The notes: generated from the sequence alone by a model not told the origin. Shown: positions 16,970 to 25,863, numbered from the stretch's first letter. The stretch is 48,591 nucleotides of DNA from an uncultured Clostridia bacterium (GCA_948852945.1 CAQPBJ010000015.1:1-48591), one strand, 5' to 3'. Numbers and translations: made by a program.

Positions 16970-18574
16970 ATGAAAAAAAGCAATGCCTTTAAGTATATAT
17001 TTATAATAGTTATATTGATATTAGCTGGTGTAACTTTTCTTATTTACGATAAAGACAAGAAAAATACAGAAAATAAATCTGTACTACAAGAAACAGAAGA
17101 AACAGGAAGTGTAGTAAGAGAACTTAGATTAGCAGTTTCAGGACTAGATACTGTAAATCCTATAATAAGCAGAAATAAATATATACAAGAAATAAGCAAA
17201 ATAATATTTGATCCATTAATAACAATAAATGAAGACTATTCAAAATCATATGCATTGGCTAGTGAAATATCTAAAACAGATGATCTTACATATATTGCTA
17301 AACTTAGAGAAAATGTAAAATGGTCAGACGGAACAGAACTTAAAGCTGATGACATAAGATTCACAATCGAATTATTAAAAAATTATGATTCAGTATATTC
17401 ACATAATGTTCAAAGTATAAATTCAGTAGAAGTTATAGACGACCATACTATAAAATTTAACTTAGGACAAGCGGTACAATTCTTTGAGTATAATTTAACA
17501 TTTCCTATAATGTCCTCTGAATATTATAAAGATACTGACTTTTTTAATTCAGATAAAACAAATTTACCATTAGGAACAGGAAAATTTAAAATAGCATCAT
17601 ATGATGAAAAAGTAATTGGACTTGAAAAAAATGAAGAATATTGGAATACAGAAGAAAATAGCGTAGTAGAAAAAATAAATATAAATATATATCAAACAAC
17701 AGGAGAAGTATATAATGACTTTAAAAATGGAAACATTGACTGTATTAATACCTCACAAGCTAGTGTTAATCAATATATAGGAACAATAGGATTTGCATCA
17801 ATAGAATTTGATAGTAGAGAGTATGATTATGTAGCTTTTAATACGCAAAATGAATATTTAGCAAGTAGCAACGTAAGAAAAGCACTCTCATATTACATTG
17901 ATAAAAATAATATAATTGCAAGCAGTTATGGAGGAACATATAGAGTATCAGACTTTCCCCTAGATTATGGAAATTATGGTTATTCTAATGATGTAATAGA
18001 TAATGGATATAATTCAGAAGCGGCAAGTAATTTATTAGCTGCAGACGGTTGGAGTTATAGAAATAATTCTTGGCAAAAAACTATAGGAAGAAGATATGTA
18101 AGATTATCTTTTACACTAACAATAAATGAAGCTGATGAAAGAAATTATGTAATTGCTGAAAATCTAAGACAGCAATGGGCAAATTCAGGAATAGTTGTAA
18201 CAATAAGAAAGGTATCAGCAGATAATTATTATAATATGATAAATTCAAGAAGTGGATATGACGCAATACTAATGAATATGTCAACATCGTATTCACCAAA
18301 TCTAAATACATATTTAAGCTCAGGAAATATGTCAAATTATAATAATGATGAAATTAATCAACTATTATCTGAAGCAAGTATATTAGAAGATAAAAATCAA
18401 ATAAAAGGAAAAATAAGAAGAATAGAAGAAATATATAATGATGAAAAGCCATTTATGAGTATAGCAAGAAAGAAAAATTTATTAGTATATAATACAAACT
18501 TAACAGGTAACCTAAAGCCAACAGCCTACAATGTTTATAATCATATAGATAAATGGTATAGAAAAAATTATTAA
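16970..18574 (+). CDS. Family 5 extracellular solute-binding protein (OppA/DppA-like), membrane-anchored
   Basis: The 534-residue protein has an N-terminal hydrophobic helix (residues 9-26) and no lipobox cysteine, so it is probably held by an uncleaved signal anchor rather than lipid. The SBP_bac_5 features follow: LRLAVSGLDTVNPI, YALASEISKT, LRENVKWSDGTELKADDIRF (about residues 115-134), GTGKFKIASYDEK, and NVRKALSYYIDKNNII. It would bind peptides or similar solutes outside the cell for an ABC importer. No permease or ATPase gene lies beside it, so it is an orphan. A GGAGAT site precedes the ATG. The next gene, recA, has its own promoter. Confidence 0.9.
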   Translation: MKKSNAFKYIFIIVILILAGVTFLIYDKDKKNTENKSVLQETEETGSVVRELRLAVSGLDTVNPIISRNKYIQEISKIIFDPLITINEDYSKSYALASEISKTDDLTYIAKLRENVKWSDGTELKADDIRFTIELLKNYDSVYSHNVQSINSVEVIDDHTIKFNLGQAVQFFEYNLTFPIMSSEYYKDTDFFNSDKTNLPLGTGKFKIASYDEKVIGLEKNEEYWNTEENSVVEKININIYQTTGEVYNDFKNGNIDCINTSQASVNQYIGTIGFASIEFDSREYDYVAFNTQNEYLASSNVRKALSYYIDKNNIIASSYGGTYRVSDFPLDYGNYGYSNDVIDNGYNSEAASNLLAADGWSYRNNSWQKTIGRRYVRLSFTLTINEADERNYVIAENLRQQWANSGIVVTIRKVSADNYYNMINSRSGYDAILMNMSTSYSPNLNTYLSSGNMSNYNNDEINQLLSEASILEDKNQIKGKIRRIEEIYNDEKPFMSIARKKNLLVYNTNLTGNLKPTAYNVYNHIDKWYRKNY

Positions 18575-18581
18575 AAATGTA

Positions 18582-18609
18582 TTGACAAAAAAAATCTATT
18601 AGATATAAT
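18582..18609 (+). promoter_or_regulatory. Sigma-A promoter of recA
   Basis: Perfect TTGACA (18582-18587) and TATAAT (18604-18609) separated by 16 bp, directly after the upstream gene. Confidence 0.85.
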
Positions 18610-18613
18610 TAAA

Positions 18614-18627
18614 CAAACAAACGTTTA
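18614..18627 (+). promoter_or_regulatory. Candidate LexA (SOS) box of recA
   Basis: CAAACAAACGTTTA agrees with the Gram-positive LexA consensus CGAACRNRYGTTYC at 12 of 14 positions. It starts 5 bp after the -10 box, overlapping the transcription start, a good place for repression. Known biology of recA supports it; binding is not shown by sequence alone. Confidence 0.65.
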
Positions 18628-18658
18628 ACAAACAAAAATTTGTAAGGAGAGATAAAAA

Positions 18659-19711
18659 ATGAAAGAAAACGATGAAAAAAGAAAAGCATTAGATGCAGCA
18701 ATGGGACAAATAGAAAAACAATTTGGAAAAGGTTCAGTAATGAAACTTGGTGAATATAAAGCAATGGAAGTAGAAGCAATTCCTACAGGATCACTAACAT
18801 TAGATGTGGCATTAGGAATAGGAGGAATTCCTAAAGGAAGAATAATAGAAATATATGGACCTGAATCATCAGGAAAAACTACACTTGCGTTACATGCAAT
18901 TGCAGAAGCACAAAAAGCTGGAGGAACTGCAGCATTTATTGATGCTGAACACGCGTTAGACCCAGTATATTCTAGAAAGCTAGGAGTAGATATAGATAAT
19001 TTAATAGTATCTCAACCAGATACAGGAGAACAAGCCCTAGAAATTACAGAAGCATTAGTAAGAAGCGGTGCAATTGATATTATAGTAGTTGATTCAGTTG
19101 CAGCATTAGTACCGAAAGCAGAAATAGACGGTGATATGGGAGATACACATGTCGCATTACAAGCAAGATTAATGTCACAAGCATTAAGAAAATTAGCAGG
19201 AGTTTTAAATAAATCAAAAACAGCAATTATATTTATAAATCAATTAAGAGAAAAAGTAGGAATAATGTTTGGAAATCCTGAAACAACTCCAGGAGGAAGA
19301 GCTTTAAAATTTTATGCGTCAGTTAGACTAGATATTAGAAAAGCAGAAAATATAAAAGTAGATGGAAATGTCATAGGAAGTAGAACAAGAGTAAAAGTAG
19401 TAAAAAATAAAGTTGCACCACCATTCAGAGAGGCTGAATTTGATATATTATATGGAGAAGGTATATCAAAAGAAGGAAGCGTATTAGACTTAGCAGTAAA
19501 CCTAGATATAATAGAAAAGAGTGGAGCATGGTTTAGCTATAAAGGTGCCAAAGTTGGACAAGGAAGAGAAAATGTTAAAAAATACTTAAAAGAAAATCCA
19601 GAGATATTAGCAGAAATAGAAGAAAAAATTAGAGATAACTACAGCACAGCATTTGAACAAGCATTAGATGAAAAAGCACCAGAACAAGAAGATGACGAAA
19701 GTGAAGAATAA
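18659..19711 (+). CDS. recA: Recombinase A
   Basis: RecA forms filaments on single-stranded DNA, pairs homologous DNA and triggers LexA self-cleavage. The 350-residue length is standard. Walker A is GPESSGKTT (about residues 66-74). Other motifs are FIDAEHALDPVYSRKLGVD, VVDSVAALVPKAEIDGDMGD, the L2 loop region FGNPETTPGGRALKFYASVR, and an acidic C-terminal tail (EQEDDESEE). A TAAGGAGAG site precedes the ATG. It is followed by a terminator and then recX, so recX may receive read-through or use its own promoter. Confidence 0.99.
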   Translation: MKENDEKRKALDAAMGQIEKQFGKGSVMKLGEYKAMEVEAIPTGSLTLDVALGIGGIPKGRIIEIYGPESSGKTTLALHAIAEAQKAGGTAAFIDAEHALDPVYSRKLGVDIDNLIVSQPDTGEQALEITEALVRSGAIDIIVVDSVAALVPKAEIDGDMGDTHVALQARLMSQALRKLAGVLNKSKTAIIFINQLREKVGIMFGNPETTPGGRALKFYASVRLDIRKAENIKVDGNVIGSRTRVKVVKNKVAPPFREAEFDILYGEGISKEGSVLDLAVNLDIIEKSGAWFSYKGAKVGQGRENVKKYLKENPEILAEIEEKIRDNYSTAFEQALDEKAPEQEDDESEE

Positions 19712-19715
19712 ATAT

Positions 19716-19744
19716 AAAAAGGTGTCTTAGTAGACACCTTTTTT
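19716..19744 (+). terminator. Terminator after recA
   Basis: AAAAAGGTGTCT pairs with AGACACCTTTTTT around a short loop, with a T-run. Confidence 0.9.
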
Positions 19745-19783
19745 GTTTATAAGTTATACTATTAAAAAATAGAAGGTGAATAA

Positions 19784-20242
19784 ATGAATTTTAGTAATAA
19801 TTTAGAAGAATTAGAGAAAAAAGATAAACTACAAGGGAAAATTATGAAATTCATAATGTATAAAAAAAGGACAGAAAAAGAAGTATGGGAAAAATTTAAA
19901 AACGAAGATAGAGACTTATTAGAAGAAACTATTGAAAAACTCAAAGAATTAGGATATATTAATGACAAAGAATATGTAGATAGATTTATGAATGAAGCAA
20001 TATCGCTTAAGAATTTATCAATATTTGAACTAAAATATAAGTTATACGCTAAAGGAATAAACGATTCAATAATAGAAGAATACATATCAAACAATTCAGA
20101 AATGTTAGAAGAGTATGAATTACTATCAGCACAAAATATATATAACAAAAAGAAAAACTTGCAAGAACCAAAAGAAATTATTTTATATCTACAGAAAAAA
20201 AGATATAATTCAGACACAATAAAAAAAATAAGTGGGGAGTAA
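19784..20242 (+). CDS. recX: RecX regulatory protein
   Basis: RecX binds and limits RecA filaments. The 152-residue helical protein has the repeat pattern of the family: RTEKEVWEKFKN, then LKELGYINDKEYVDRFMNEA and LSIFELKYKLYAKGI, near residues 28-95. An AAGGTG site precedes the ATG. Position directly after recA supports the call. Its stop codon lies 1 bp before the scpA start. Confidence 0.92.
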   Translation: MNFSNNLEELEKKDKLQGKIMKFIMYKKRTEKEVWEKFKNEDRDLLEETIEKLKELGYINDKEYVDRFMNEAISLKNLSIFELKYKLYAKGINDSIIEEYISNNSEMLEEYELLSAQNIYNKKKNLQEPKEIILYLQKKRYNSDTIKKISGE

Positions 20243-20243
20243 A

Positions 20244-20999
20244 ATGGGAATACTAACACTAGAAACAAATAAATATGCACTAAAACTAGAAAACTTTGAA
20301 GGACCACTAGATTTATTATGCCATTTAATAGATAAGAGCAAATTAGATATATATGACATAAAATTGTCAGACATAACCGATCAATATATTGAATATATAA
20401 ATGAAATGGAAAAACAGAATTTAGAAGTTACAAGTGAGTTTTTAGTAATAGCAACAACATTAGTATATTTAAAATCAAAAGAATTACTACCTAAAGAAAC
20501 AGAAGACGAGGCAGAGTTAACAGAAGAAGAATTACTGAACCGTATCATAGAATATAAAAAATACAAAGAAATATCAAAAAAATTTAAAACAATGTTTGAA
20601 GAAAATAGTACTAGATTTTATAAAAAAGCAGAAAACATAACATTACCAAAACAACAATTAGAAAGAGAATATTCTAGTAAATTATTAGTTAAGCGTTATC
20701 AAAAACTTATAGACAATTTAAAAGAAAAAAACAATCAGAACGAAAGAAATTTAGAAAAAATAGCACTTATAGAGAAATATACAGTTACAAGTAAGGTAAG
20801 AGAAATTTTTAGAGAATTGTCAAGAAAGCCAAATTTTATTTTCAATAAACTATTTTCTACTAAAACTAGACCAAAAGTAGAGATAGTAACAGCATTTACA
20901 GGAGTTCTTGAATTAAGCAGAAAAAGTAAAGTTACAACACACCAAGAATCTCTATTTGGTGATATTGTAGTAGAGAAAAATAGAAAACCATCAATTTAA
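20244..20999 (+). CDS. scpA: Segregation and condensation protein A
   Basis: ScpA is the kleisin that bridges the SMC heads in the bacterial condensin. The 251-residue protein begins with the typical YALKLENFEGPLDLLCHLI, followed by KLDIYDIKLSDITDQYIEYI and ATTLVYLKSKELLP, and ends with a winged-helix segment (VTAFTGVLELSRKSK). The ATG at 20244 has GGGGAG 5 bases upstream that overlaps the recX end; the GTG at 20232 is in frame but has no RBS. The partner scpB usually follows, but here a DUF2953 gene does. Confidence 0.95.
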   Translation: MGILTLETNKYALKLENFEGPLDLLCHLIDKSKLDIYDIKLSDITDQYIEYINEMEKQNLEVTSEFLVIATTLVYLKSKELLPKETEDEAELTEEELLNRIIEYKKYKEISKKFKTMFEENSTRFYKKAENITLPKQQLEREYSSKLLVKRYQKLIDNLKEKNNQNERNLEKIALIEKYTVTSKVREIFRELSRKPNFIFNKLFSTKTRPKVEIVTAFTGVLELSRKSKVTTHQESLFGDIVVEKNRKPSI

Positions 21000-21022
21000 A
21001 GTTTTAAAAATAGTAAAAATGG

Positions 21023-21067
21023 AAAAAATAGTATTATGAAAACATTTATCATAATACTATTTTTTAT
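21023..21067 (+). terminator. Terminator-like hairpin that covers the next start codon
   Basis: A 17-bp perfect stem pairs 21023-21039 (AAAAAATAGTATTATGA) with 21049-21065, loop of 9, then a T-rich run. It ends the scpA transcript. The ATG of the DUF2953 gene (21036-21038) lies inside the left arm. Confidence 0.8.
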
Positions 21068-21551
21068 TTTTATAAATTTTCTATTACTAAATATCAAGCT
21101 AGATATCAGAAAAATAGAAATATTTAATAAAAAGATAAAAATTAATATATATCTGCAATTTTTTTTATTGAATAAAATAAAAATATTTGAAAAGAAAATA
21201 ACTAAAAAAGATATTGTAAAATTAATCAAAATGACTGAAATTAAAAAAATAAGAAAAAGAGAAAAAAGCATTATTGAAAACTTATATATACAAATAGAAA
21301 AATGCAATATACAAATATTATATAATTTCAAAAATCCAATTTATTCAGCATATATATATGGACTACTACAAGCAGTGCTAAACATAATAATTACGTATGC
21401 TAATGCTAAAACTAGAGATATAACAATAAAAACTTATTATAAAGGAACATTATATTTATATTTTAATATCAAAATAAATATAAGCGTAATAAAAACCATA
21501 GAAAAAATAATAAAAAATAAGATTAAAAATAAGAAAAAAGCAATTATTTGA
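21036..21551 (+). CDS. DUF2953 (YtfI-like) membrane protein
   Basis: The 171-residue protein has an N-terminal hydrophobic helix (residues 3-20), a basic middle and the DUF2953 core NFKNPIYSAYIYGLLQAVL followed by TIKTYYKGTLYLYFNIKI. In Bacillus and many clostridia this gene sits near scpAB and beside ytfJ, as it roughly does here; two unrelated genes now separate it from ytfJ. Function unknown; sporulation-linked by context. No RBS is visible and the only early ATG sits in a stable hairpin, so expression may be low or conditional, or an alternative non-ATG start may be used. Confidence 0.75.
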   Translation: MKTFIIILFFIFINFLLLNIKLDIRKIEIFNKKIKINIYLQFFLLNKIKIFEKKITKKDIVKLIKMTEIKKIRKREKSIIENLYIQIEKCNIQILYNFKNPIYSAYIYGLLQAVLNIIITYANAKTRDITIKTYYKGTLYLYFNIKINISVIKTIEKIIKNKIKNKKKAII

Positions 21552-21576
21552 TAGATATACAGCTAAGTATGAAATA

Positions 21577-21605
21577 TTGCAAAATTATGTAAATTATGAT
21601 AAAAT
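21577..21605 (+). promoter_or_regulatory. Promoter of the L,D-transpeptidase gene
   Basis: TTGCAA (21577-21582) and TAAAAT (21600-21605), 17-bp spacer. Downstream, ATCAAGT/ACTTGAT (21630-21646) forms a small leader hairpin before GGGAGAGAGG. Confidence 0.6.
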
Positions 21606-21672
21606 TAAAGTGTACGACCTATAAAAAAACATCAAGTCTTACTTGATAATTTAAGGGAGAGAGGTAAAAACT

Positions 21673-23121
21673 ATGTATTACACACCATTAAGCGAAAGGG
21701 CAAAAAAAATGAAAAACAACAAACGGCACAAAAAAACAAGAAAGAGAGGTGTATGTGTAATTATCGTAGCAGCAATTATCGGTGTGCTGTGCATTGCAGG
21801 ATTTGCCAGAAGCAAGTATCTGGAAGAGCGCTTTGCAAAGAATACCATAATTGAAGGAGCAGACTGCTCCTACCTGGAAGTACCCCAGGCAGCTGAAAAA
21901 GTTGCCGAAGCTCTGTCTAGCAAATCTATTATCTTAAAATTTGGTGAAAAAGAATACCAGTTTTACGGTAAAGATTTTGGACTAGAGTTTACTAGCTTTG
22001 AAGAGCTGGAAAAGATCTTGGCAGAACAGAAAAATGCAGAAATCGATGAGACTGGATCAAACTACGCACTTGAATCACTCACTGCAAACGAAGATATGGT
22101 GCGGAAATGTCTGTCAGAGCTCGATGAACTGAAACCAGAAAACATGGTAAAGCCGAAAGATGCATTTATCAACGTTTCAGATGATGGAACATTAGAAATA
22201 GAAGGCGAAGTGTTGGGAAATGAAATTGACTTTGACGAGGCTGTAGTAATGTGCCTTGAAAATTTGTCATTTGGAAAAACCAATATAGATTTTAATCTAA
22301 TCGCTAATATTCCAATGGTAGTATCCACAGATGAAATGCTGAATGAAAATGTAAAAGCGGTAAACCACATCCTGTCAACTATCATCAATTTTGAACTGAC
22401 AGATGGAACCATCATTACCCTGGACAAGCAGACTATGAAGGATTGGGTTTGTGTCGATGAAGATGGAATATATTACGTCGAAGGAAGTAATATAAGAAAC
22501 TTTGTTGAAGAACTCAACCAAAAAGTACAAGAAACAAAAGGGTCACTAGTTTTCACACCAAGTGATTATGATGGTCAAGTGTTAATTCCTGTAACTACAA
22601 AAACAGAGTTATCCATCGATGTAGAAGCAGAAATAATGCAGATACGAGAAGATATTGCTGAAGCAGGAACGCATACCAGAAGCCCAATATATGAGAAAGA
22701 TATTGATGTGGAAGATTATCCGAGCTATGTAGAAATCGACATAACTCGGCAGAAGGTATGGATGTATTATGAAGGCGAATGCATTGTCGATGGAGTTGAT
22801 TGCGTAACAGGAAATGCTGGAAATCATGATACCCCCACAGGACTGTATTATCTTAAATCAAAGAGCAGGAATGCAGTATTAAGGGGAAGAAATGATGATG
22901 GTTCAAGGTACGCGTCGCCAGTGGCGTTCTGGATGCCGTTTAACGGAGGTATCGGAATGCACGATGCGTCTTGGAGACATGGCGTCTTCGGAGGCGAAAT
23001 TTATAAGGGCAACGGATCGCACGGATGCGTAAATATGAACTACGAAGATGCAAAAACAATATATGAGCACATCGAAAAGGGAATGCCCATTATTGTGTAT
23101 GCAAGCGACAAAGACACCTAA
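21673..23121 (+). CDS. L,D-transpeptidase (YkuD domain), foreign-looking codon use
   Basis: The 482-residue protein makes 3-3 or similar cross-links in peptidoglycan outside the cell. A basic N-terminus leads into one transmembrane helix (about residues 27-45). A PG_binding_4-type region follows (ADCSYLEVPQAAEKVAEAL and its second copy near 130-250). The C-terminal YkuD domain starts at YVEIDITRQKVWMYY and holds the catalytic set MHDASWRHG and SHGCVNM, with the nucleophile Cys near residue 455. A GGGAGAGAGG site precedes the ATG. Codons such as CTG, CGG, GGC and GTC are frequent, unlike the neighbours, with a more AT-rich patch near 22480-22620. This suggests transfer from a higher-GC clostridium such as a Lachnospiraceae member. 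Confidence 0.93.
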   Translation: MYYTPLSERAKKMKNNKRHKKTRKRGVCVIIVAAIIGVLCIAGFARSKYLEERFAKNTIIEGADCSYLEVPQAAEKVAEALSSKSIILKFGEKEYQFYGKDFGLEFTSFEELEKILAEQKNAEIDETGSNYALESLTANEDMVRKCLSELDELKPENMVKPKDAFINVSDDGTLEIEGEVLGNEIDFDEAVVMCLENLSFGKTNIDFNLIANIPMVVSTDEMLNENVKAVNHILSTIINFELTDGTIITLDKQTMKDWVCVDEDGIYYVEGSNIRNFVEELNQKVQETKGSLVFTPSDYDGQVLIPVTTKTELSIDVEAEIMQIREDIAEAGTHTRSPIYEKDIDVEDYPSYVEIDITRQKVWMYYEGECIVDGVDCVTGNAGNHDTPTGLYYLKSKSRNAVLRGRNDDGSRYASPVAFWMPFNGGIGMHDASWRHGVFGGEIYKGNGSHGCVNMNYEDAKTIYEHIEKGMPIIVYASDKDT

Positions 23122-23150
23122 GCTGCTAGATTTTCCAAGAGACAGAAAAT

Positions 23151-23197
23151 ATAAGATCACACTTTGATGAAAAGAAAAGTGTGATCTTATGTTTTTT
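23151..23197 (+). terminator. Terminator after the L,D-transpeptidase gene
   Basis: ATAAGATCACACTTT pairs with AAAGTGTGATCTTAT, followed by GTTTTTT. Confidence 0.9.
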
Positions 23198-23319
23198 ATA
23201 AAAAGATAAAAAAGTTTAAAATCTTTTATAGACTTTTAAATTTGCATATGATATATTTAAAAATAATTGTACCAAAAGAGAAAGTAAAATACTTATTTAG
23301 TATTAAGGAGATTCAAAAG

Positions 23320-25800
23320 ATGAAATTTGTTTTAGAACAAGTGCGAGATAATTACGAGCAAATGGGACAAAAAGCAACAACATTAGTAAAAATGCAACAA
23401 ATAGTCGATAATATCCCAAGATGGTTTGTAGTATCACATAAAGGATTTAATTTAGAAACAAAAGACATAAATGAAGACGCAAAAAATGAAATAGAAGAAC
23501 AACTTAAAGATTTTCCTTCTAGCAGTGTTTTTGCAATTAGACCATCTACAAGAAACAAAGAAAATTTTGAAAATCAATATCAAGCAATATTAGCAGTAAA
23601 AAAAGAAGAAGTAATAGATAAAGTAAAACAAATATACTTATCAGCAATATCAGAAGAAGCAAATAAATATAGAGAAGAAAATAAAACAGATAAAATAACA
23701 GTACCATCAGTAATAATTCAAAAGATGCTTAATTCAGAAAGAAGTGGATATGCTTTTGGTGCAAATCCTGAAACATCAAGTGTTAAAGAAATCATAGTAA
23801 CAGCAGTACACGGATTAGGAAATCAATTAAAAACAGAAAAAGAATGCTTAGATACTTATACGATAACAGGTGAAAATATAGATAAAAATATCGAAAGAAA
23901 ATATATATACAATCAAATAGAAAATGGCGAAATTGTTACTAAAAAATTAGATAAAAAAATAACTAAAAGACAAATAGTTCCTAAAGAAGAAATCTTGCAA
24001 ATAAAAGAAATGGTGGAAAAAGCAGGAGAACTATTTGGAAGATTCCAAAAAATAGAATGGGCAGTAGAAGGAGAAAAAATATATTTAATAAATTCTGAAC
24101 CAATAACCACATTGGTAAGCCCACAAAGCAAAGAAAATAATCCAATATTAAAAGAAGAAAAAGCAATAGTAAAAAAATATGAAGGAATAACAACACCACT
24201 TACATTTTCTTTTATAAAAACAGTTTATGAAAATATGTATGTTAAAATATGTGAAATATTCAATGTTGAAAAAGAGAAAATAGAAATAAATTCACGTATG
24301 TTTAAAAATATTTTAGCTTTAATAGATGGACGTGTATATTATAATATAAACGGCTGGTATGAAATGTTAGAAATGTTTCCAGAACTAGGAAAAACAAAAG
24401 TGTACATGGAACCTATAATGGGTGTTAACGAATTTGCACCAATGAATTTATTACCAGTAGTTCAAGAATCTAACTTCAAAGAAAAAATGGAAGTTATGAA
24501 AAATAAATATGAAGTATTTAGGAAAACAAACAAAGTAAAAAAAATAACAGATAAATTTAACTCTAGAATTGATGATGTAATAAAAAGAAGAAACATTAAA
24601 AATATGAGCCTTGAGGAATTGCACGACTATTACTATGAAATAGAGAGAAAAATACTATCTAGATGGGACGCTCCACTAATAAATGAATTTTTAGCTACTA
24701 TATTTCAAAAAAGATTAAAAGAAATGTGCATAAAATATTTTCATGATGAAGCAACATCTATTCAAAATGATTTGCTTTGTATTGAAAATGGAATAATATG
24801 TGCAGATATGGCGCAAAGAATAAAAGAAATGGCAGAGCTTGCTAGATATGATAGAAGTTTATTACGTCTATTAGAAAAAGATGACATATTATACATTAAG
24901 AAAAATTTAATACAATATTCAAACTTCTATGACGCTATAAATGAATATTTAGAATTATATTCAGATAGATCTATACACGAGCTAAAACTAGAAACTCAAA
25001 GCCTAAAAGAAAACCCATTAAATCTTTATCATGCAATTGCGACATTAGCAAGAAGAATGAAAGATGACCGTATAGAGTATGTAAATTATGAAGAAATTAA
25101 TATAAAAGCAGAAGAAAAAATAAAGCCAATAGCAAAATACAAATTTATTGGAAAAGCAAAATTTGATTACAATTTAAAGAATGCAAGATACACAGTGAAA
25201 AACAGAGAACTTTTACGTTATGAAAGAACAAGAGTATTTGGAAAAATAAGAGAATTATTTTTAAGAATCGGTTTAATTCTTACATCAATGGAAGTATTAG
25301 AAGAAAAAAGAGATATATTATACTTAGAAGTAGACGAAGTATTAGATTATATTGCAGGAAAATCAACAATTAACAATTTAAAAGAATTAGTGAGATTACG
25401 AAAAGAACAATATAAAAAATATTCAAAAGAATCACCAAAACTACCTATAGAAAAAGAGGAAAAAACAGAGGATATAATACAAAAATATTTAATAGGAACT
25501 GGTGTTTCAGAAGGAATAGTAAAAGGAAGAGTAAAAAAGATAACCAACCTAGAAGATGCAGAAAAAATAAGACCAGGAGAAATATTAGTTGCAGAATATA
25601 GTGATCCAGGCTGGATTATGATATTCCCAAAAGTTGAAGGTATTTTACTAGAAAAAGAAAAAATAACATCAGAAGCAGCAATAGTTGCAAAAGAACTAGG
25701 AATACCAACAATAGTTGGAGTAAAAGATTTAATGAAAAAATTAGAAGATGGAGAAAGAATAGAATTTGATGCAAGAGAAGGAAGAATAAAGAAAATATAA
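23320..25800 (+). CDS. PEP synthase / rifampin phosphotransferase-like protein without the catalytic His
   Basis: The ATG at 23320 has AAGGAG nine bases upstream and gives 826 residues; the in-frame ATG at 23242 has no RBS. Domain order is that of PEP synthase and Rph: an ATP-grasp-like PPDK N-domain (VVSHKGF, FAIRPST, IIQKMLNSERSGYAF, VHGLGNQL, IEWAVEGEKIYLI), a long helical middle, and a C-terminal swivelling domain (EILVAEYSDPGWIMIFP, AAIVAKELGIPTIVGV). In active relatives that domain reads GGxxSHAAIVA with the phospho-carrier His. Here it is EKITSEAAIVA, so Glu785 (25672-25674) replaces the His and the GG is lost. In the N-domain, QSRPIT reads NSEPIT. It therefore probably cannot transfer phosphate in the usual way. 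Native codon use and an intact frame argue for a kept function, unknown. Confidence 0.85.
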   Translation: MKFVLEQVRDNYEQMGQKATTLVKMQQIVDNIPRWFVVSHKGFNLETKDINEDAKNEIEEQLKDFPSSSVFAIRPSTRNKENFENQYQAILAVKKEEVIDKVKQIYLSAISEEANKYREENKTDKITVPSVIIQKMLNSERSGYAFGANPETSSVKEIIVTAVHGLGNQLKTEKECLDTYTITGENIDKNIERKYIYNQIENGEIVTKKLDKKITKRQIVPKEEILQIKEMVEKAGELFGRFQKIEWAVEGEKIYLINSEPITTLVSPQSKENNPILKEEKAIVKKYEGITTPLTFSFIKTVYENMYVKICEIFNVEKEKIEINSRMFKNILALIDGRVYYNINGWYEMLEMFPELGKTKVYMEPIMGVNEFAPMNLLPVVQESNFKEKMEVMKNKYEVFRKTNKVKKITDKFNSRIDDVIKRRNIKNMSLEELHDYYYEIERKILSRWDAPLINEFLATIFQKRLKEMCIKYFHDEATSIQNDLLCIENGIICADMAQRIKEMAELARYDRSLLRLLEKDDILYIKKNLIQYSNFYDAINEYLELYSDRSIHELKLETQSLKENPLNLYHAIATLARRMKDDRIEYVNYEEINIKAEEKIKPIAKYKFIGKAKFDYNLKNARYTVKNRELLRYERTRVFGKIRELFLRIGLILTSMEVLEEKRDILYLEVDEVLDYIAGKSTINNLKELVRLRKEQYKKYSKESPKLPIEKEEKTEDIIQKYLIGTGVSEGIVKGRVKKITNLEDAEKIRPGEILVAEYSDPGWIMIFPKVEGILLEKEKITSEAAIVAKELGIPTIVGVKDLMKKLEDGERIEFDAREGRIKKI

Positions 25801-25830
25801 AAGCTGGAACAAAAAAAGTTCCAGCTTTTT
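25799..25830. terminator. Terminator between convergent genes
   Basis: AAGCTGGAAC pairs with GTTCCAGCTT around an A-run loop, then TTT; it overlaps the stop codon of the PEP-synthase-like gene. Confidence 0.85.
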
Positions 25831-25863
25831 AAATTTCTATAGCTAATGACAAAAATTGTAATT

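Noticed and set aside
23242..23319. Upstream in-frame ATG adding 26 residues to the PEP-synthase-like protein
   Set aside because: No RBS precedes it, whereas the ATG at 23320 has AAGGAG at good spacing and starts the conserved domain.
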